Position numbers and translations under genes: made by a program. 51,744 nucleotides of DNA from Streptomyces silvae (GTDB lineage: Bacteria > Actinomycetota > Actinomycetes > Streptomycetales > Streptomycetaceae): NCBI RefSeq assembly GCF_016745505.1, contig NZ_JAERUC010000005.1:1-51744 (forward strand), read 5' to 3'. Below, in pieces: positions 16,911 through 25,213 of this stretch; positions within the stretch are counted from its first letter, which is position 1; each line of letters starts with the position of its first letter. The notes under the pieces were generated by a model. It ran no database searches, was not told where the DNA came from, and saw only the letters and a list, made by a program, of their open reading frames with translations.

Positions 16911-18863
16911 TCACCTCACCAACAGCACGATCAGGACGAGCACGCAGAAGCCGACGGCGGCTTGGGCGTAGTACTGGTGCAACAGCCCGGTCTGTGGACG
17001 GCGTGCCCACCGCCCCAGGCTCCGGACGCCGGAGGCGACGGCACTGACGACGGCGTCGATGCCGCCGTCATCCAGACGGCGCGCCTGCCGGGCGGCCGCC
17101 AGGCCGCCACGGCCGACAGCTTCGACGGCGGTGTCGACGCCTGAGTCGTCCACGTGGCGCGCCTTGTGGGCGAGGGCGAATCCGCCGCGGGCCACCTGCC
17201 GTACGACGCCGTCCACGATCCGGTCGTCGAAGACGGCCAGCGCGCGGGCCATCGCCGTGACCGGCCTGACGACGACGGCATGGGCGGCACGTTCCCCGAG
17301 AAGCCAGCCGTCGGCCCACCGCACCAAAACCGGTGGAATGAGTGCGCGCGAGCGGAAGGGCCGCCACCAGGACATCCCGGCGGCCGCGAGGACGATGGTG
17401 GCGGCCAGTCCCAGCTCCCACGCCTTGGGCGAAGGTTCGCCGGGGACGCCGAGCAGGTCGCGCAGCCACGCGGCCGGTCCCGGCAGGGCGAGGACGCCCA
17501 GGACGGCCGCCGCGCCTGCCAGGACGAGCAGCGGAGCAGCCGAGGTGGCGGGGACTCGCCGGGTGCCAGGCCGCTCGGTGTCGTAGCCGGTCCGGGGGTC
17601 CTCGGGCAGCGGCCGGGTGACGTACCACAGGGCCTTGATGCTGTAGACGGCGGCGACGGCGGCCGCAGCGAGCCCGACCAGGTACAGGCCGGTGCTCTCG
17701 GCGCGGGCTGCGGCGAGGACATCGTCCTTGGCCCACCACAGCGACAGCGGCGGCAGCCCGGCCAGCGTGAGCGCCCCGACGGTGAAGCAGACGCCGACCA
17801 GGCGGTGGGTGCGCGCGGCCCCGCGCAGGGAAGGGAGCTGTTTGGTGCCCAGTGCGGTCAACCAGGCCCCGGCGGCGAGGAACAGGCCGGACTTGGCAGC
17901 GGCGTGCGCGACGAGCTGAAAGGTGCCGCCGGCCACACCGCCGCTGCCGGCGGCCAGCACCATGAAGCCGATCTGCGAGGCGGTCGACGCGGCGAGCAGT
18001 TGCTTGAGGTCGCGTTGCGCCAGAGCCACCATGCCGAGAAGCAGGGCGGTCACCGCTCCGGTCCAGGCGACCACCGGCCCCGCCCAGCCGGTCGCGGCCA
18101 GCAGTGGGTGCAGGCGCAGCAGCAGGTAGGCGCCGGCTGCGACCATGGTCGCCGAGTGCAACAGCGCGGATACCGGACTGGGGCCCTTCATGGCGCGTGA
18201 CAGCCAGAAGGAGAAGGGCAGCTGCGCGGACTTGCCCAGCGCGGCCGTCACGATTCCGGCGGTGACCAGGTGCAGCCAGGGGGACACGGTGGACGCAAGG
18301 GCATCAAGGCTCAAGGTCGCGGCGCCACCGGCCATGGCAGCACCTGCTGCCAGGTACAGGCCGAGGTCCGCGGTGCGGGTGGTGAGGAAGGCGGTGTCCG
18401 CCGCGCGTGCCCGCTCCGGGTCGCGCCACCAGTAGCCGATCAGTGCCCAGCTCGTCGCGCCCATCAGCTCCCAGGACATCAGCAGCAGCGGCAACGTCGT
18501 CGCGGTGACGGTGACCAACATGGAGCCGGCGAACAGCAGCATCAGGCCGAAGAACCGTCCGCGGTTCTCTTCCTCACCGAACTCCCCGGCGGAGAAGACC
18601 AGGACGCCGGTGGTGACCGCGGCGACGGTGATCACCATGACCGCGGACAGTCCGTCCACCGCCAACCCGGCCCGGATTCCCGAAAACAGCGGCACGCTCG
18701 ACGACGGCCGGGTCGACGCGGCAGCGACAGCGAGGCCCAGCATCGCCACAGACACCAGCACTCCGAGGGCGGGCGCCTGTCGGTTCAGGCGTGTCCCGAT
18801 CACCGCGAGGGCGGCTCCCGCTGCCAGGGGCAGGGCGATCAGCAGCCAGATCAGCGCGCTCAT
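16911..18863 (-). CDS. nuoL: Complex I-like subunit NuoL
   Basis: 650 residues: about sixteen helices followed by the long amphipathic connecting arm typical of NuoL. Key residues are present: TM5 Glu132 (LLLMSWELMGATSW), the channel Lys in GKSAQLPFSFWLSRAM with PVSALLHSATMVAAG, and a distal Lys in AHAAAKSGLFLAAGAW. The C-terminal part has two similar segments (HVDDSGVDTAVEAVGRGGLAAA and LDDGGIDAVVSAVASGV), a small internal duplication in the arm region. It overlaps nuoK by four bases. By family role it is the distal proton pump of the membrane arm. Confidence 0.92.
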   Translation of the reverse strand: MSALIWLLIALPLAAGAALAVIGTRLNRQAPALGVLVSVAMLGLAVAAASTRPSSSVPLFSGIRAGLAVDGLSAVMVITVAAVTTGVLVFSAGEFGEEENRGRFFGLMLLFAGSMLVTVTATTLPLLLMSWELMGATSWALIGYWWRDPERARAADTAFLTTRTADLGLYLAAGAAMAGGAATLSLDALASTVSPWLHLVTAGIVTAALGKSAQLPFSFWLSRAMKGPSPVSALLHSATMVAAGAYLLLRLHPLLAATGWAGPVVAWTGAVTALLLGMVALAQRDLKQLLAASTASQIGFMVLAAGSGGVAGGTFQLVAHAAAKSGLFLAAGAWLTALGTKQLPSLRGAARTHRLVGVCFTVGALTLAGLPPLSLWWAKDDVLAAARAESTGLYLVGLAAAAVAAVYSIKALWYVTRPLPEDPRTGYDTERPGTRRVPATSAAPLLVLAGAAAVLGVLALPGPAAWLRDLLGVPGEPSPKAWELGLAATIVLAAAGMSWWRPFRSRALIPPVLVRWADGWLLGERAAHAVVVRPVTAMARALAVFDDRIVDGVVRQVARGGFALAHKARHVDDSGVDTAVEAVGRGGLAAARQARRLDDGGIDAVVSAVASGVRSLGRWARRPQTGLLHQYYAQAAVGFCVLVLIVLLVR

Positions 18864-19162
18864 CCCTTCAGGTCCTCGGCCATGTCTGTCATGTCGACCT
18901 GCCGGGCTCGGTAGATCGCGGTGGTGACGGCGAACCCCATGGCCATCTCCACCGCCATCGCCACCACGGCAGCCACGATCACCACCTGCCCGCTGCCCGT
19001 GGGGGCGAGGAAGTGCCAGAAGTCGGCGGCGGCGACGATGATCCCGCCGATCATCAGCTCGATCCCCATCATGATCATGACGATGGACTGCTGGGACAGC
19101 GCGCCGAACAGACCGATCGAGAACAGGCCCGCGGCAAGGAACAGGAGCAGTTCGAAGGTCAC
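18860..19162 (-). CDS. nuoK: Complex I-like subunit NuoK
   Basis: 100 residues from a GTG start with a GGAGGGG site; the longer frame upstream is nuoJ shadow. Three helices are seen. Both buried glutamates of the family are present, in MIMMGIELMIGG and AMAVEMAMGFAV. The start overlaps the nuoJ stop (GTGA) and the end overlaps nuoL by four bases, so translation of the operon is coupled. These glutamates belong to the central proton pathway between NuoH and the antiporter subunits. Confidence 0.9.
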   Translation of the reverse strand: MTFELLLFLAAGLFSIGLFGALSQQSIVMIMMGIELMIGGIIVAAADFWHFLAPTGSGQVVIVAAVVAMAVEMAMGFAVTTAIYRARQVDMTDMAEDLKG

Positions 19163-19728
19163 CGGCCCACCCCTCCGCCGGCCGGATCGCGGGCGGGCCG
19201 CTGATCGAGGTCGTCCCCGAACCGGTCGTAGCGACCGCGGTTCGTGGCCAGCACGGTCGCGCCGACCATCGTGGCGAGCAGGACGAACCCGAGCGTGACC
19301 ATCGTCAGCATCTGATCGCCCATCAACGACATGCCCACCTGGACGGTGGTGTCCTTCGACCGCAACCGCGGACGGTCGGGCCAGGGAACCACGAAGACCG
19401 CGCTGGTCAGCGCGGCGAACACCACACCGCTGATGGCCAGCGCCCCGCGCTTGTTGTGGAGCATCGACATCGGCGTCAGGCCGGCCGGATTCATCATGTA
19501 CGCGATCATGAAAACAGCCATGATGACCATCTCCATGGCCATCATCAGCACGATGACCACCCCGAGGTACGGCAATCCCAGGACGGTCACCACGCCGCCG
19601 ACGCACACCAGAGAAGCCAACAGCGCGAATGTGACCCGGGCCATCGAGTTCAGTGTGAACACCAGGACGCCGCAGGCCAGGGCCAGCACGCCCAGCGTCC
19701 ACAGCAACACAGCGGCCGTCGTTCCCAT
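19159..19728 (-). CDS. nuoJ: Complex I-like subunit NuoJ
   Basis: 189 residues with five predicted helices and a hydrophilic C-terminus (NRGRYDRFGDDLDQRPARD). The LASLVCVGGVVTVLGLPYLGVVIVLMMAMEMVIMAVFMIAYM block is the conserved TM2-TM3 core of NuoJ, the helix that rotates in current coupling models. Met is unusually frequent there. Nineteen bases separate it from nuoH. Confidence 0.88.
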   Translation of the reverse strand: MGTTAAVLLWTLGVLALACGVLVFTLNSMARVTFALLASLVCVGGVVTVLGLPYLGVVIVLMMAMEMVIMAVFMIAYMMNPAGLTPMSMLHNKRGALAISGVVFAALTSAVFVVPWPDRPRLRSKDTTVQVGMSLMGDQMLTMVTLGFVLLATMVGATVLATNRGRYDRFGDDLDQRPARDPAGGGVGR

Positions 19729-19746
19729 CGAGCGGGCCTTCCCTTC

Positions 19747-20676
19747 CTATCGATTGACGTTGACCAGCGCCGGGACGAGGGCCTGCAGGATCGTCAACGG
19801 GATGAGGACGACCCAGGCGAACTCCACGTACCGGTCGGCCCGGATCACCGGCAGGCGCCGCACCGCGGCTACCAGGGCGGCCAGCACCAGCAGCGTCTTG
19901 ATCAGCGACCATGCCCAGGCGGGCAGGGCCGGCCCCGCGCCCCCGCCCAGGAACAGGGGCACCGCCATCGCCGCGCCGGCCGCCAGCCACAGCCACCGCC
20001 CGGCCTGCAACATCAGCCTGTCGACCCCGGAGGTCTCGCTCAGCACGCCGCCGGCGATGTCCTGGCCGACCGGGTAGGCGAACGGCCCCAGGAAGCTGAA
20101 GGCGAGGACGCCTGCCAGGTAGACGACGAAGGCGACGGGCATCCACACCGCGTACCACAGGCCGTACTGTGCCGCGGCGATGTCACCGACCCGCAGGGAC
20201 TGCGCGCCGGTCGCGGTCGAAATCAGCGCGAACATCAGCGGAAGCTCGTAAGCCAGGCCCTGGGCAAGGAAACGGTAGCCGCCGACCAGGGAGAACGCCG
20301 CGTTCGGGCCCCACCCGGCCAGCCACAGGCCGGCCCAGGTCATCACCTCCATTGCGTTGAACCACACCACTCCGACCGACAGGTCGGCGACCGCCACGTT
20401 CCCGAACGGGATGACCAGCGTCGAGAGCACGGCAGCCACCGGCACGCTCACCACACCGGCCCGCCACAGCATCCGGTCCGGAGCCGGCATCCGCCGGGGC
20501 TGCGCCACCAGCGCCCGCGGAACCGCGAGCAGTGGCCGCATCGCAGCGGAAACGGTGACCGGCCGTCCGGCGTCCCGGGCGGTCAGGGCCGCGTCGGCCG
20601 TCACGGCCAGCACAGCGAAGCCCAGCAGCAGAGCCGGGGCGGCCAGCAGCGTCCACCACGCGCCTGCCTCAACCAC
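19747..20676 (-). CDS. nuoH: Complex I-like subunit NuoH
   Basis: 309 residues with about eight helices; it anchors the membrane arm to the Q module and forms part of the quinone chamber. The family pattern is visible: ALLLGFAVLAVTADAALTARDAGR near the N-terminus, an internal ELPLMFALIS segment, DIAGGVLSETSGVDR in the cytosolic loop and a VLIPLTILQALVPAL last helix. It is slightly shorter than standard NuoH (about 325 or more), and the cytosolic loop is brief, in keeping with a reduced partner subunit. It overlaps the upstream NuoB/D-like gene by eight bases. Confidence 0.88.
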   Translation of the reverse strand: MVEAGAWWTLLAAPALLLGFAVLAVTADAALTARDAGRPVTVSAAMRPLLAVPRALVAQPRRMPAPDRMLWRAGVVSVPVAAVLSTLVIPFGNVAVADLSVGVVWFNAMEVMTWAGLWLAGWGPNAAFSLVGGYRFLAQGLAYELPLMFALISTATGAQSLRVGDIAAAQYGLWYAVWMPVAFVVYLAGVLAFSFLGPFAYPVGQDIAGGVLSETSGVDRLMLQAGRWLWLAAGAAMAVPLFLGGGAGPALPAWAWSLIKTLLVLAALVAAVRRLPVIRADRYVEFAWVVLIPLTILQALVPALVNVNR

Positions 20677-22087
20677 GCGCCGCCCCCTCGCGTGAGTGGG
20701 CCGCGAGTTCGTCCAGGTCCGGATCGAGACTGGCCACGATCAGGCGCGCCGCGGCCAATTCGGTTCCGTCCAGTAGTTGAGGGAGCAGGCCGACCAGGGC
20801 AGCCGACGGCGGCTGCCGCGCGTCCCACCGGCCCCGCGGGCTCTCTTCCGCCGGATCCAGCGCCGAAGGATCGTCCAGCCGCGCCACGTCAAGGCGGATG
20901 TCGGTCAGCCACTGGCGGTAGCGGGCTGCCACATCCCCGTCGGCCCGGGCCGCTGGACCGCTCACCCCGGCTGCTTGGGCGTCCTGAGCAGTCAGCACGC
21001 CCAAGCCGCGGGTCAGCCAGAGCAAGGTTCGCGACCGGCCCACCCGTCGGCCCAGACGCTCCAGCCGGGAAGCGAGCGCGGCAGCAGGGGCACCGTCAAG
21101 CAGATCGTCACGCAACCGGCGTGCCTTCATCGCCTCGGCGGGCCAGCCCGCCACCACCAACAACCGCCCCAGACTGTCCAGACGAGCCGCCGCCCGCCGC
21201 CGCGCCGCCTCCCCCGAACCAACCGCCTCACCGACCGCAGACCGCAACCAGGGCTGCACCCAGAACGACTCGACAGGCCGCGAGGCGACAAGGGGTTCCT
21301 CGTCGAGGTCGGCCGCCTGAACGACATCACCTTGCAGGACGAGACGGAGCGTCAGCCCGGTGGGCCAGTCGGACAGCAACGGTCCCAGCGGCACATGCAA
21401 CCGGTCGAGCGTCAAACCGTCGCGGTCCTCGCCCTGCCCGGCCATCGGCAAGCCGCCCGGCATCTCCATCCCGCCATGCCCGCCGTGACCGCCGTGGCCC
21501 TGGTGGTCTTCGTGGGCGTCACCGCCGTCACCCCTCTTCTCTTCTCCGCCGTGGTCGCCGTGATGCTGCTTCAGAGAGGAGTGAGCGCTGCCTGAGCCGG
21601 TGTACCTGCCGTTGCTCCGGTCCGGAGAGGGCTCTTCGCCGCGCTCGCCGTCCTTGGCGGCCTCCTCCAGGAAGGCGTGGCCTGCCGTACCGTCTTGATC
21701 CGAGCTCTGCTCACGACGACGATCCTGCGGCTGGCGGCTGTCTGTCTCGGCCGGGGGTTCCTGCTCTCGCTGCGCTGCCGGCGAAGCGAGGCGGGCACGG
21801 GCGGCATCAAGGGCGGCCAGTACTCCGTCGGCGGTACGGACGTGTGCGCGGGCGCGCGGGGCGGGCAGATCCTGCCAAAGCCGTTCCACCGCCGTGTGCA
21901 GGTAGGCGCATGGGGGCCCTGCGACGAACAGCAGATCGGCCTGCGCCGGGGTTGTGGCCGGTGGCCAGTCCCGAAGCCGTAGGTGCCGCTCGGCGGCCAT
22001 CCGCACGGCCGCTCCCCCCGGCATACAGACCACCAGGACGCGAGGTCGGGCGGCTGCCGCGCGCAGCATCGTGCCGGTCAGGTCCAT
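20669..22087 (-). CDS. Fused, degenerate NuoB-NuoD-like protein with His-rich linker
   Basis: 472 residues from ATG 22087, overlapping the nuoA end. Residues about 15-100 follow NuoB (VLVVCMPGGAAVRMAAERH; AQADLLFVAGPPCAYLHTAVERLWQDLPAPR), but of the four cluster N2 cysteines at most one (Cys21) remains: the CC pair is broken and the GSC and PGCPP regions are absent. Residues 168-206 are rich in His, Gly and Asp (KQHHGDHGG; HEDHQGHGGHGGHGG). Residues about 212-390 follow NuoD: RLHVPLGPLLSDWPTGLTLRLVLQGDVV, ARLDSLGRLLVVAGW, and LTRGLGVLTAQDAQAAGVSGP. The quinone-site HRGxE-type motifs are not found. It probably retains a structural docking role under NuoH, or the His-rich linker binds metal. 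The fusion reading is mine; a search could refine it. Confidence 0.75.
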   Translation of the reverse strand: MDLTGTMLRAAAARPRVLVVCMPGGAAVRMAAERHLRLRDWPPATTPAQADLLFVAGPPCAYLHTAVERLWQDLPAPRARAHVRTADGVLAALDAARARLASPAAQREQEPPAETDSRQPQDRRREQSSDQDGTAGHAFLEEAAKDGERGEEPSPDRSNGRYTGSGSAHSSLKQHHGDHGGEEKRGDGGDAHEDHQGHGGHGGHGGMEMPGGLPMAGQGEDRDGLTLDRLHVPLGPLLSDWPTGLTLRLVLQGDVVQAADLDEEPLVASRPVESFWVQPWLRSAVGEAVGSGEAARRRAAARLDSLGRLLVVAGWPAEAMKARRLRDDLLDGAPAAALASRLERLGRRVGRSRTLLWLTRGLGVLTAQDAQAAGVSGPAARADGDVAARYRQWLTDIRLDVARLDDPSALDPAEESPRGRWDARQPPSAALVGLLPQLLDGTELAAARLIVASLDPDLDELAAHSREGAARG

Positions 22088-22428
22088 CGCAGGGCCCCCT
22101 CCCTCCAGGCGTAGGTGACGCCGGAGAGCAGGATCGCGAGGAAGACAAACATCTCGATCACCGCGCTGGGTCCCATGGCCGAGATGATCAGCGTCCACGG
22201 ATACATGAAGACCATCTCCATGTCGAAGGCGAGGAAGAGCATGGTGATCGTGTACCAGCGCACGTGGAACCGGCTGACCGCATGCTCAACCGGCTCCAGC
22301 CCCGACTCGAACGGAGCGGCTTCCAGAGGCTCCGAGGAAATGCGCAGCGCCCATCCCGCTCCGTAAACTCCGGCGACGGCTAGCGCGACCACGCCCAGCA
22401 GGGACAGCGCGGCTGCGAAGCCGTTCAC
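22078..22428 (-). CDS. nuoA: Complex I-like subunit NuoA
   Basis: 116 residues with three helices and the conserved cytosolic loop: PFESGLEPVEHAVSRFHVRWYTITMLFLAFDMEMVFMYPW matches the family signature, including the FDxE acidic pair. The canonical Cys of ESGxxP is replaced by Leu (ESGLEP). The start is GTG at 22428. No good ribosome site is seen, and the stop of an upstream unconvincing frame overlaps it (GTGA). It is the first gene of the operon. Confidence 0.87.
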   Translation of the reverse strand: MNGFAAALSLLGVVALAVAGVYGAGWALRISSEPLEAAPFESGLEPVEHAVSRFHVRWYTITMLFLAFDMEMVFMYPWTLIISAMGPSAVIEMFVFLAILLSGVTYAWREGALRWT

Positions 22429-22867
22429 TGGCCGTCACCGTCTGGCCAGACAGCGAAGTGTGGCCGCCCGGGGAGAGCCGGACAAGAACCGACGCGTGAC
22501 CCTCGGCCTTCTACCGCTCCCATTTCCACTCCTGCCCCGTCGTCCGCCGAGTCCGCGCGTACCCCAGCGGGGCGCACCGAATCTCGGTACGTACGCGCAA
22601 CCCGTGGGTCTGGTGTCCGAGCATCCGGTTCCGGTGCGAGAAAGCGTCTGAGGCGCGCCCGCCCGAGGCGACATTCCAGAGCTACTGCCGCCCGCTTCTC
22701 GCCCTCCCCAGGCGTCCAGTCGTCCGGACATGCTGGCAACGAGGAAGCAACTGCAGGCAGAGCCTCTTGCTGGTCACTCGTCGCACCAGGCAACACACTG
22801 CCCGAAACCCAGCACGGGCGTTCCCATCCCGTCCCAGCACGGTAGTAATGAGCAGGGGCGATGACAG
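22429..22867. other. Divergent intergenic region upstream of nuoA
   Basis: 439 bases between the nuoA start and the excisionase-like gene. The minus-strand frame ending at 22425 has an atypical Arg/Pro/Gly composition and no family resemblance, so I do not call it a gene. It presumably holds the promoter of the nuo operon, but I cannot point to a convincing -35/-10 pair. Confidence 0.4.
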
Positions 22868-23128
22868 ATGACGAGGGGTCAGCTATCCCAGTACCATCCA
22901 GATCGCATCCGCGCCACCTGGAGTGGTACCGCGAGGGTCGAAGACGCCGCCCGAGCATTTGGCATGTCGAGGTCGAAGGGCTACGACCTTGTGCGCCGCG
23001 GAGAGTTCCCTTGCCGTGTGCTGCCGATCGGCCGCGCAGCACGAGTCGTTACCGCCTCGCTCCTCCGCTTCCTCGAGAGCGGTGAACCCGAGTACAACGG
23101 AGCCATCAGCGCGCAGCGGCTGATGTGA
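22868..23128 (+). CDS. Excisionase-like helix-turn-helix protein
   Basis: 86 residues. The segment ARVEDAARAFGMSRSKGYDLVRRGEFPCRVLPIGRAARVVTASLLRFL is the MerR-like winged helix of actinobacterial excisionases (Xis, pSAM2 type): an HTH followed by the PxRxLxxGRxxRV wing. The start ATG has a weak AGGGG-like site. Xis genes usually sit beside int; here the nearest integrase relics are about 10 kb away, indicating rearrangement. It may be intact although its integrase is not. Confidence 0.7.
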   Translation: MTRGQLSQYHPDRIRATWSGTARVEDAARAFGMSRSKGYDLVRRGEFPCRVLPIGRAARVVTASLLRFLESGEPEYNGAISAQRLM

Positions 23129-23391
23129 AGTTTCCCCGTAATCTCCTGATACTCAGGATCTGCCACCATCCGGCCGAAAGCCTCACGGCCGGGGCAGCGG
23201 ACGAGCAGTACCGCATCCCAGGAAGGAACGACATCCTTGCCTAGGGGAACACCGCGCCAAGCGTGGCAGCCGTCCCCGCCGCGAGCCTGGACTGCGCACT
23301 GATCCGGTTGTTCAAAGCCTCGCCTGCATTGGTGTCCGTCATACTTGCCCGGTGTCCCGTTGCAGAGGTTCGACTGGGGAGAGGCAGCCAA
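23100..23391 (-). pseudogene. DUF1330-like remnant
   Basis: On the minus strand about 23126-23240 reads SWDAVLLVRCPGREAFGRMVADPEYQEIT, the conserved DUF1330 pattern (DAVLLVRYPSRxxFxxMVxDPEYQxIT). The expected continuation (HLRTEAL) is replaced by unrelated sequence that runs antisense into the excisionase-like gene, and there is no plausible N-terminus. A gene fragment left by a deletion. Confidence 0.45.
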
Positions 23392-23393
23392 GG

Positions 23394-23927
23394 GTGAGCA
23401 GCGACAGCCGGGGTGTAGGGAAGGTCGCGGTACGACTCAAGTGGGATCCCAATCCGTGGAATGAGTCACCACAGCATTTGGACATCATCGCCACCACCTA
23501 CTCGGAGGCCGCCACTTACGGGCCGCCTGCTTACGTCGTCCACTTCGACAGCCGCTCGCCGGACGGCACAATCAACATGAGTCGGCACAGCCGGACAGGG
23601 CAAGGCTTCGGCTACGTCGAAGAGATGACCTTGGAGCTCGATCGCCTCGCTTCCTCCTTCGCACGGGTTGTCGTGGGTGTGGCAATCCATCAGAACGACG
23701 GCCGTAAGGTATTCGCCAACATCTCGAACGCCGGAGTTCTGGTTGCCGAGGGATACGAGGAGCTCCTCAAGGACGACTTCTCCCAGGTCAGCGGATCCTG
23801 TGCGGCAACGGTCGCGGAGTTCGTACGGCAGGCTTCCGGAGCGTGGGAGTTTCGGCCGATGATCCGCGGGTTCGACAGTGATCCGCTGCTCTTCACAGCA
23901 GAGATGGGCCGCTCCACGCAGCCGTAG
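23394..23927 (+). CDS. TerD family protein
   Basis: 177 residues from a GTG start preceded by GGGGAGAGG; an upstream ATG at 23352 would add an unlikely Arg/Ser-rich tail. The TerD fold is clear: VRLKWDPNPW at the start, YVVHFDSRSPDGTINMSRHSRTGQGFGYVEEMTLELDRL with the acidic Ca2+-binding loop, RVVVGVAIHQNDGRKVFANISNAGVLV, and a C-terminal AWEFRPMIRGFDSD. TerD proteins act with other Ter proteins in tellurite/stress and calcium responses; no other ter gene is nearby, so it is an orphan in the element. Confidence 0.82.
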   Translation: MSSDSRGVGKVAVRLKWDPNPWNESPQHLDIIATTYSEAATYGPPAYVVHFDSRSPDGTINMSRHSRTGQGFGYVEEMTLELDRLASSFARVVVGVAIHQNDGRKVFANISNAGVLVAEGYEELLKDDFSQVSGSCAATVAEFVRQASGAWEFRPMIRGFDSDPLLFTAEMGRSTQP

Positions 23928-24154
23928 GCGTTTTTCTGTTCGCTACAGGTCGGACATGAGCCCGCAGTCTGGTGTGCCAGTTGACACGTTTGCACGCGAC
24001 CCTGGCGAAGGCAGAGGTCAAGGCCACGAAGTCTCCCCAGAGACCACATCCTGACCAACGGTCCTGATCTCCCATACGGTCAGTCACCAACCCACTGTTT
24101 GCGCGTAGCAAACTACTGAAGACACCGATGAACCGGCCGAGCCCCGGGAGCGGG

Positions 24155-25213
24155 TCAGAGGCTCTGTGCGGGCCAGTTCAGCATGCGGGCCCCGATCACC
24201 GCAGTTTGCAGGGTGTAGCGGTGCTGAGGGTCGGTGGGGTTGTTTCCTGTGAGCTGGTGGATGCGCTCAAGGCGGTAGGTCAAGGCGCGAATGCTGAGCG
24301 AAAGCCGACGGGCTGTCTCAGTGGCGTTGCAACCGGCATCGAAGTAGGCGGTGAGCGTCTCGAGATGAGTGGTCGGGCCACCGCGTGCTCGGAGGAGCGG
24401 GCCGAGAGTCGTGCGGACGAGGTCGGCCATGGCCTGACGGTCACGGGTCAGTACGGGGTAGACGAGGAAGTCGGAGGTGTCCAGAACGGGGGCGTCCAGG
24501 CCGAGTCGGGCGGAGAGGTCGAGGGTGTTCAGGGCTTCTTCGTAGGAGTGCACGACGCCGCCGGCCCCACGGTGGCTTCTGCCGATTGCGGTGCGTCCTC
24601 CGTCGGTCGCTGCGTGCGCCTGCTTCGCGAAATACGTCAGAACATCACGTTGGTCGCCCGGAGCGACACAGACCATGCGGCCCTCCTTCGTCGTGAGAAG
24701 GATCCGCCGGTCCCCGAAACGGCCGATCACCGCACGCTCCACTCTGCGCGGCGCCTCGTCGCCCTCGGTATAGGAACCGGGTCCAGCAGCGACAGCGACA
24801 GCGTGCGCATGGGAGAGCCGCAGCCCGAAACGTTCGGCACGCTCGGCAAGGCGGCCCAGGTCGCTGCGCCCGTAGAGAAGGTCGTCGATGAATTCGCGAC
24901 GGGAAGCTTCCTGTTCCCGGACGGCATAGTGCTGAGCCCGGTCGTATCCCTCGGCCATGGCATCAATGGCCTGCGTCATCACCGCCAGGGTAGCGTCCGT
25001 TGATCGCGGAGATGCTGACCAGCTCTCCCGGGCTGCCTGAAGATGACGGGACACGAGCTGGCGCAGGGTGACACCGTCGGTGGCAGCTTGCTCGCCGAAT
25101 GTCCGCAGAGCCTCACGCTCGGCGCGAGTGAGGAGCCTGCCGGTAGCGGCGGCGCTGATGAGCAGTCGGACATAGCCGTCGTAGCAGTCCGCAGAAGGCT
25201 CGGAAGTACTCAT
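24155..25213 (-). CDS. PucR/CdaR family transcriptional regulator
   Basis: 352 residues. The N-terminal half is an alpha-helical sensor region, the middle a GGDEF-like degenerate domain (FGLRLSHAHAVAVAAGPGSY; RTAIGRSHRGAGGVVHSYEEALNTLDLSARLG), and the C-terminus the PucR helix-turn-helix: HLETLTAYFDAGCNATETARRLSLSIRALTYRLERIHQLTG. Its ATG overlaps the stop of the upstream STAS-like gene, so they are coupled. PucR proteins typically activate neighbouring catabolic or differentiation genes; the target is not evident here. Confidence 0.82.
   Translation of the reverse strand: MSTSEPSADCYDGYVRLLISAAATGRLLTRAEREALRTFGEQAATDGVTLRQLVSRHLQAARESWSASPRSTDATLAVMTQAIDAMAEGYDRAQHYAVREQEASRREFIDDLLYGRSDLGRLAERAERFGLRLSHAHAVAVAAGPGSYTEGDEAPRRVERAVIGRFGDRRILLTTKEGRMVCVAPGDQRDVLTYFAKQAHAATDGGRTAIGRSHRGAGGVVHSYEEALNTLDLSARLGLDAPVLDTSDFLVYPVLTRDRQAMADLVRTTLGPLLRARGGPTTHLETLTAYFDAGCNATETARRLSLSIRALTYRLERIHQLTGNNPTDPQHRYTLQTAVIGARMLNWPAQSL

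Noticed and set aside
19456..22383. 975-codon open frame on the plus strand
   Set aside because: It is antisense to nuoJ-nuoH-nuoBD-nuoA. Its product is His/Arg/Gln/Pro-rich, as expected for the complement of high-GC genes, and has no family resemblance.
22425..23042. 205-codon minus-strand frame whose stop overlaps the nuoA start
   Set aside because: The overlap suggests coupling, but the product is Arg/Pro/Gly-rich without recognisable domains and it runs antisense through the excisionase-like gene.
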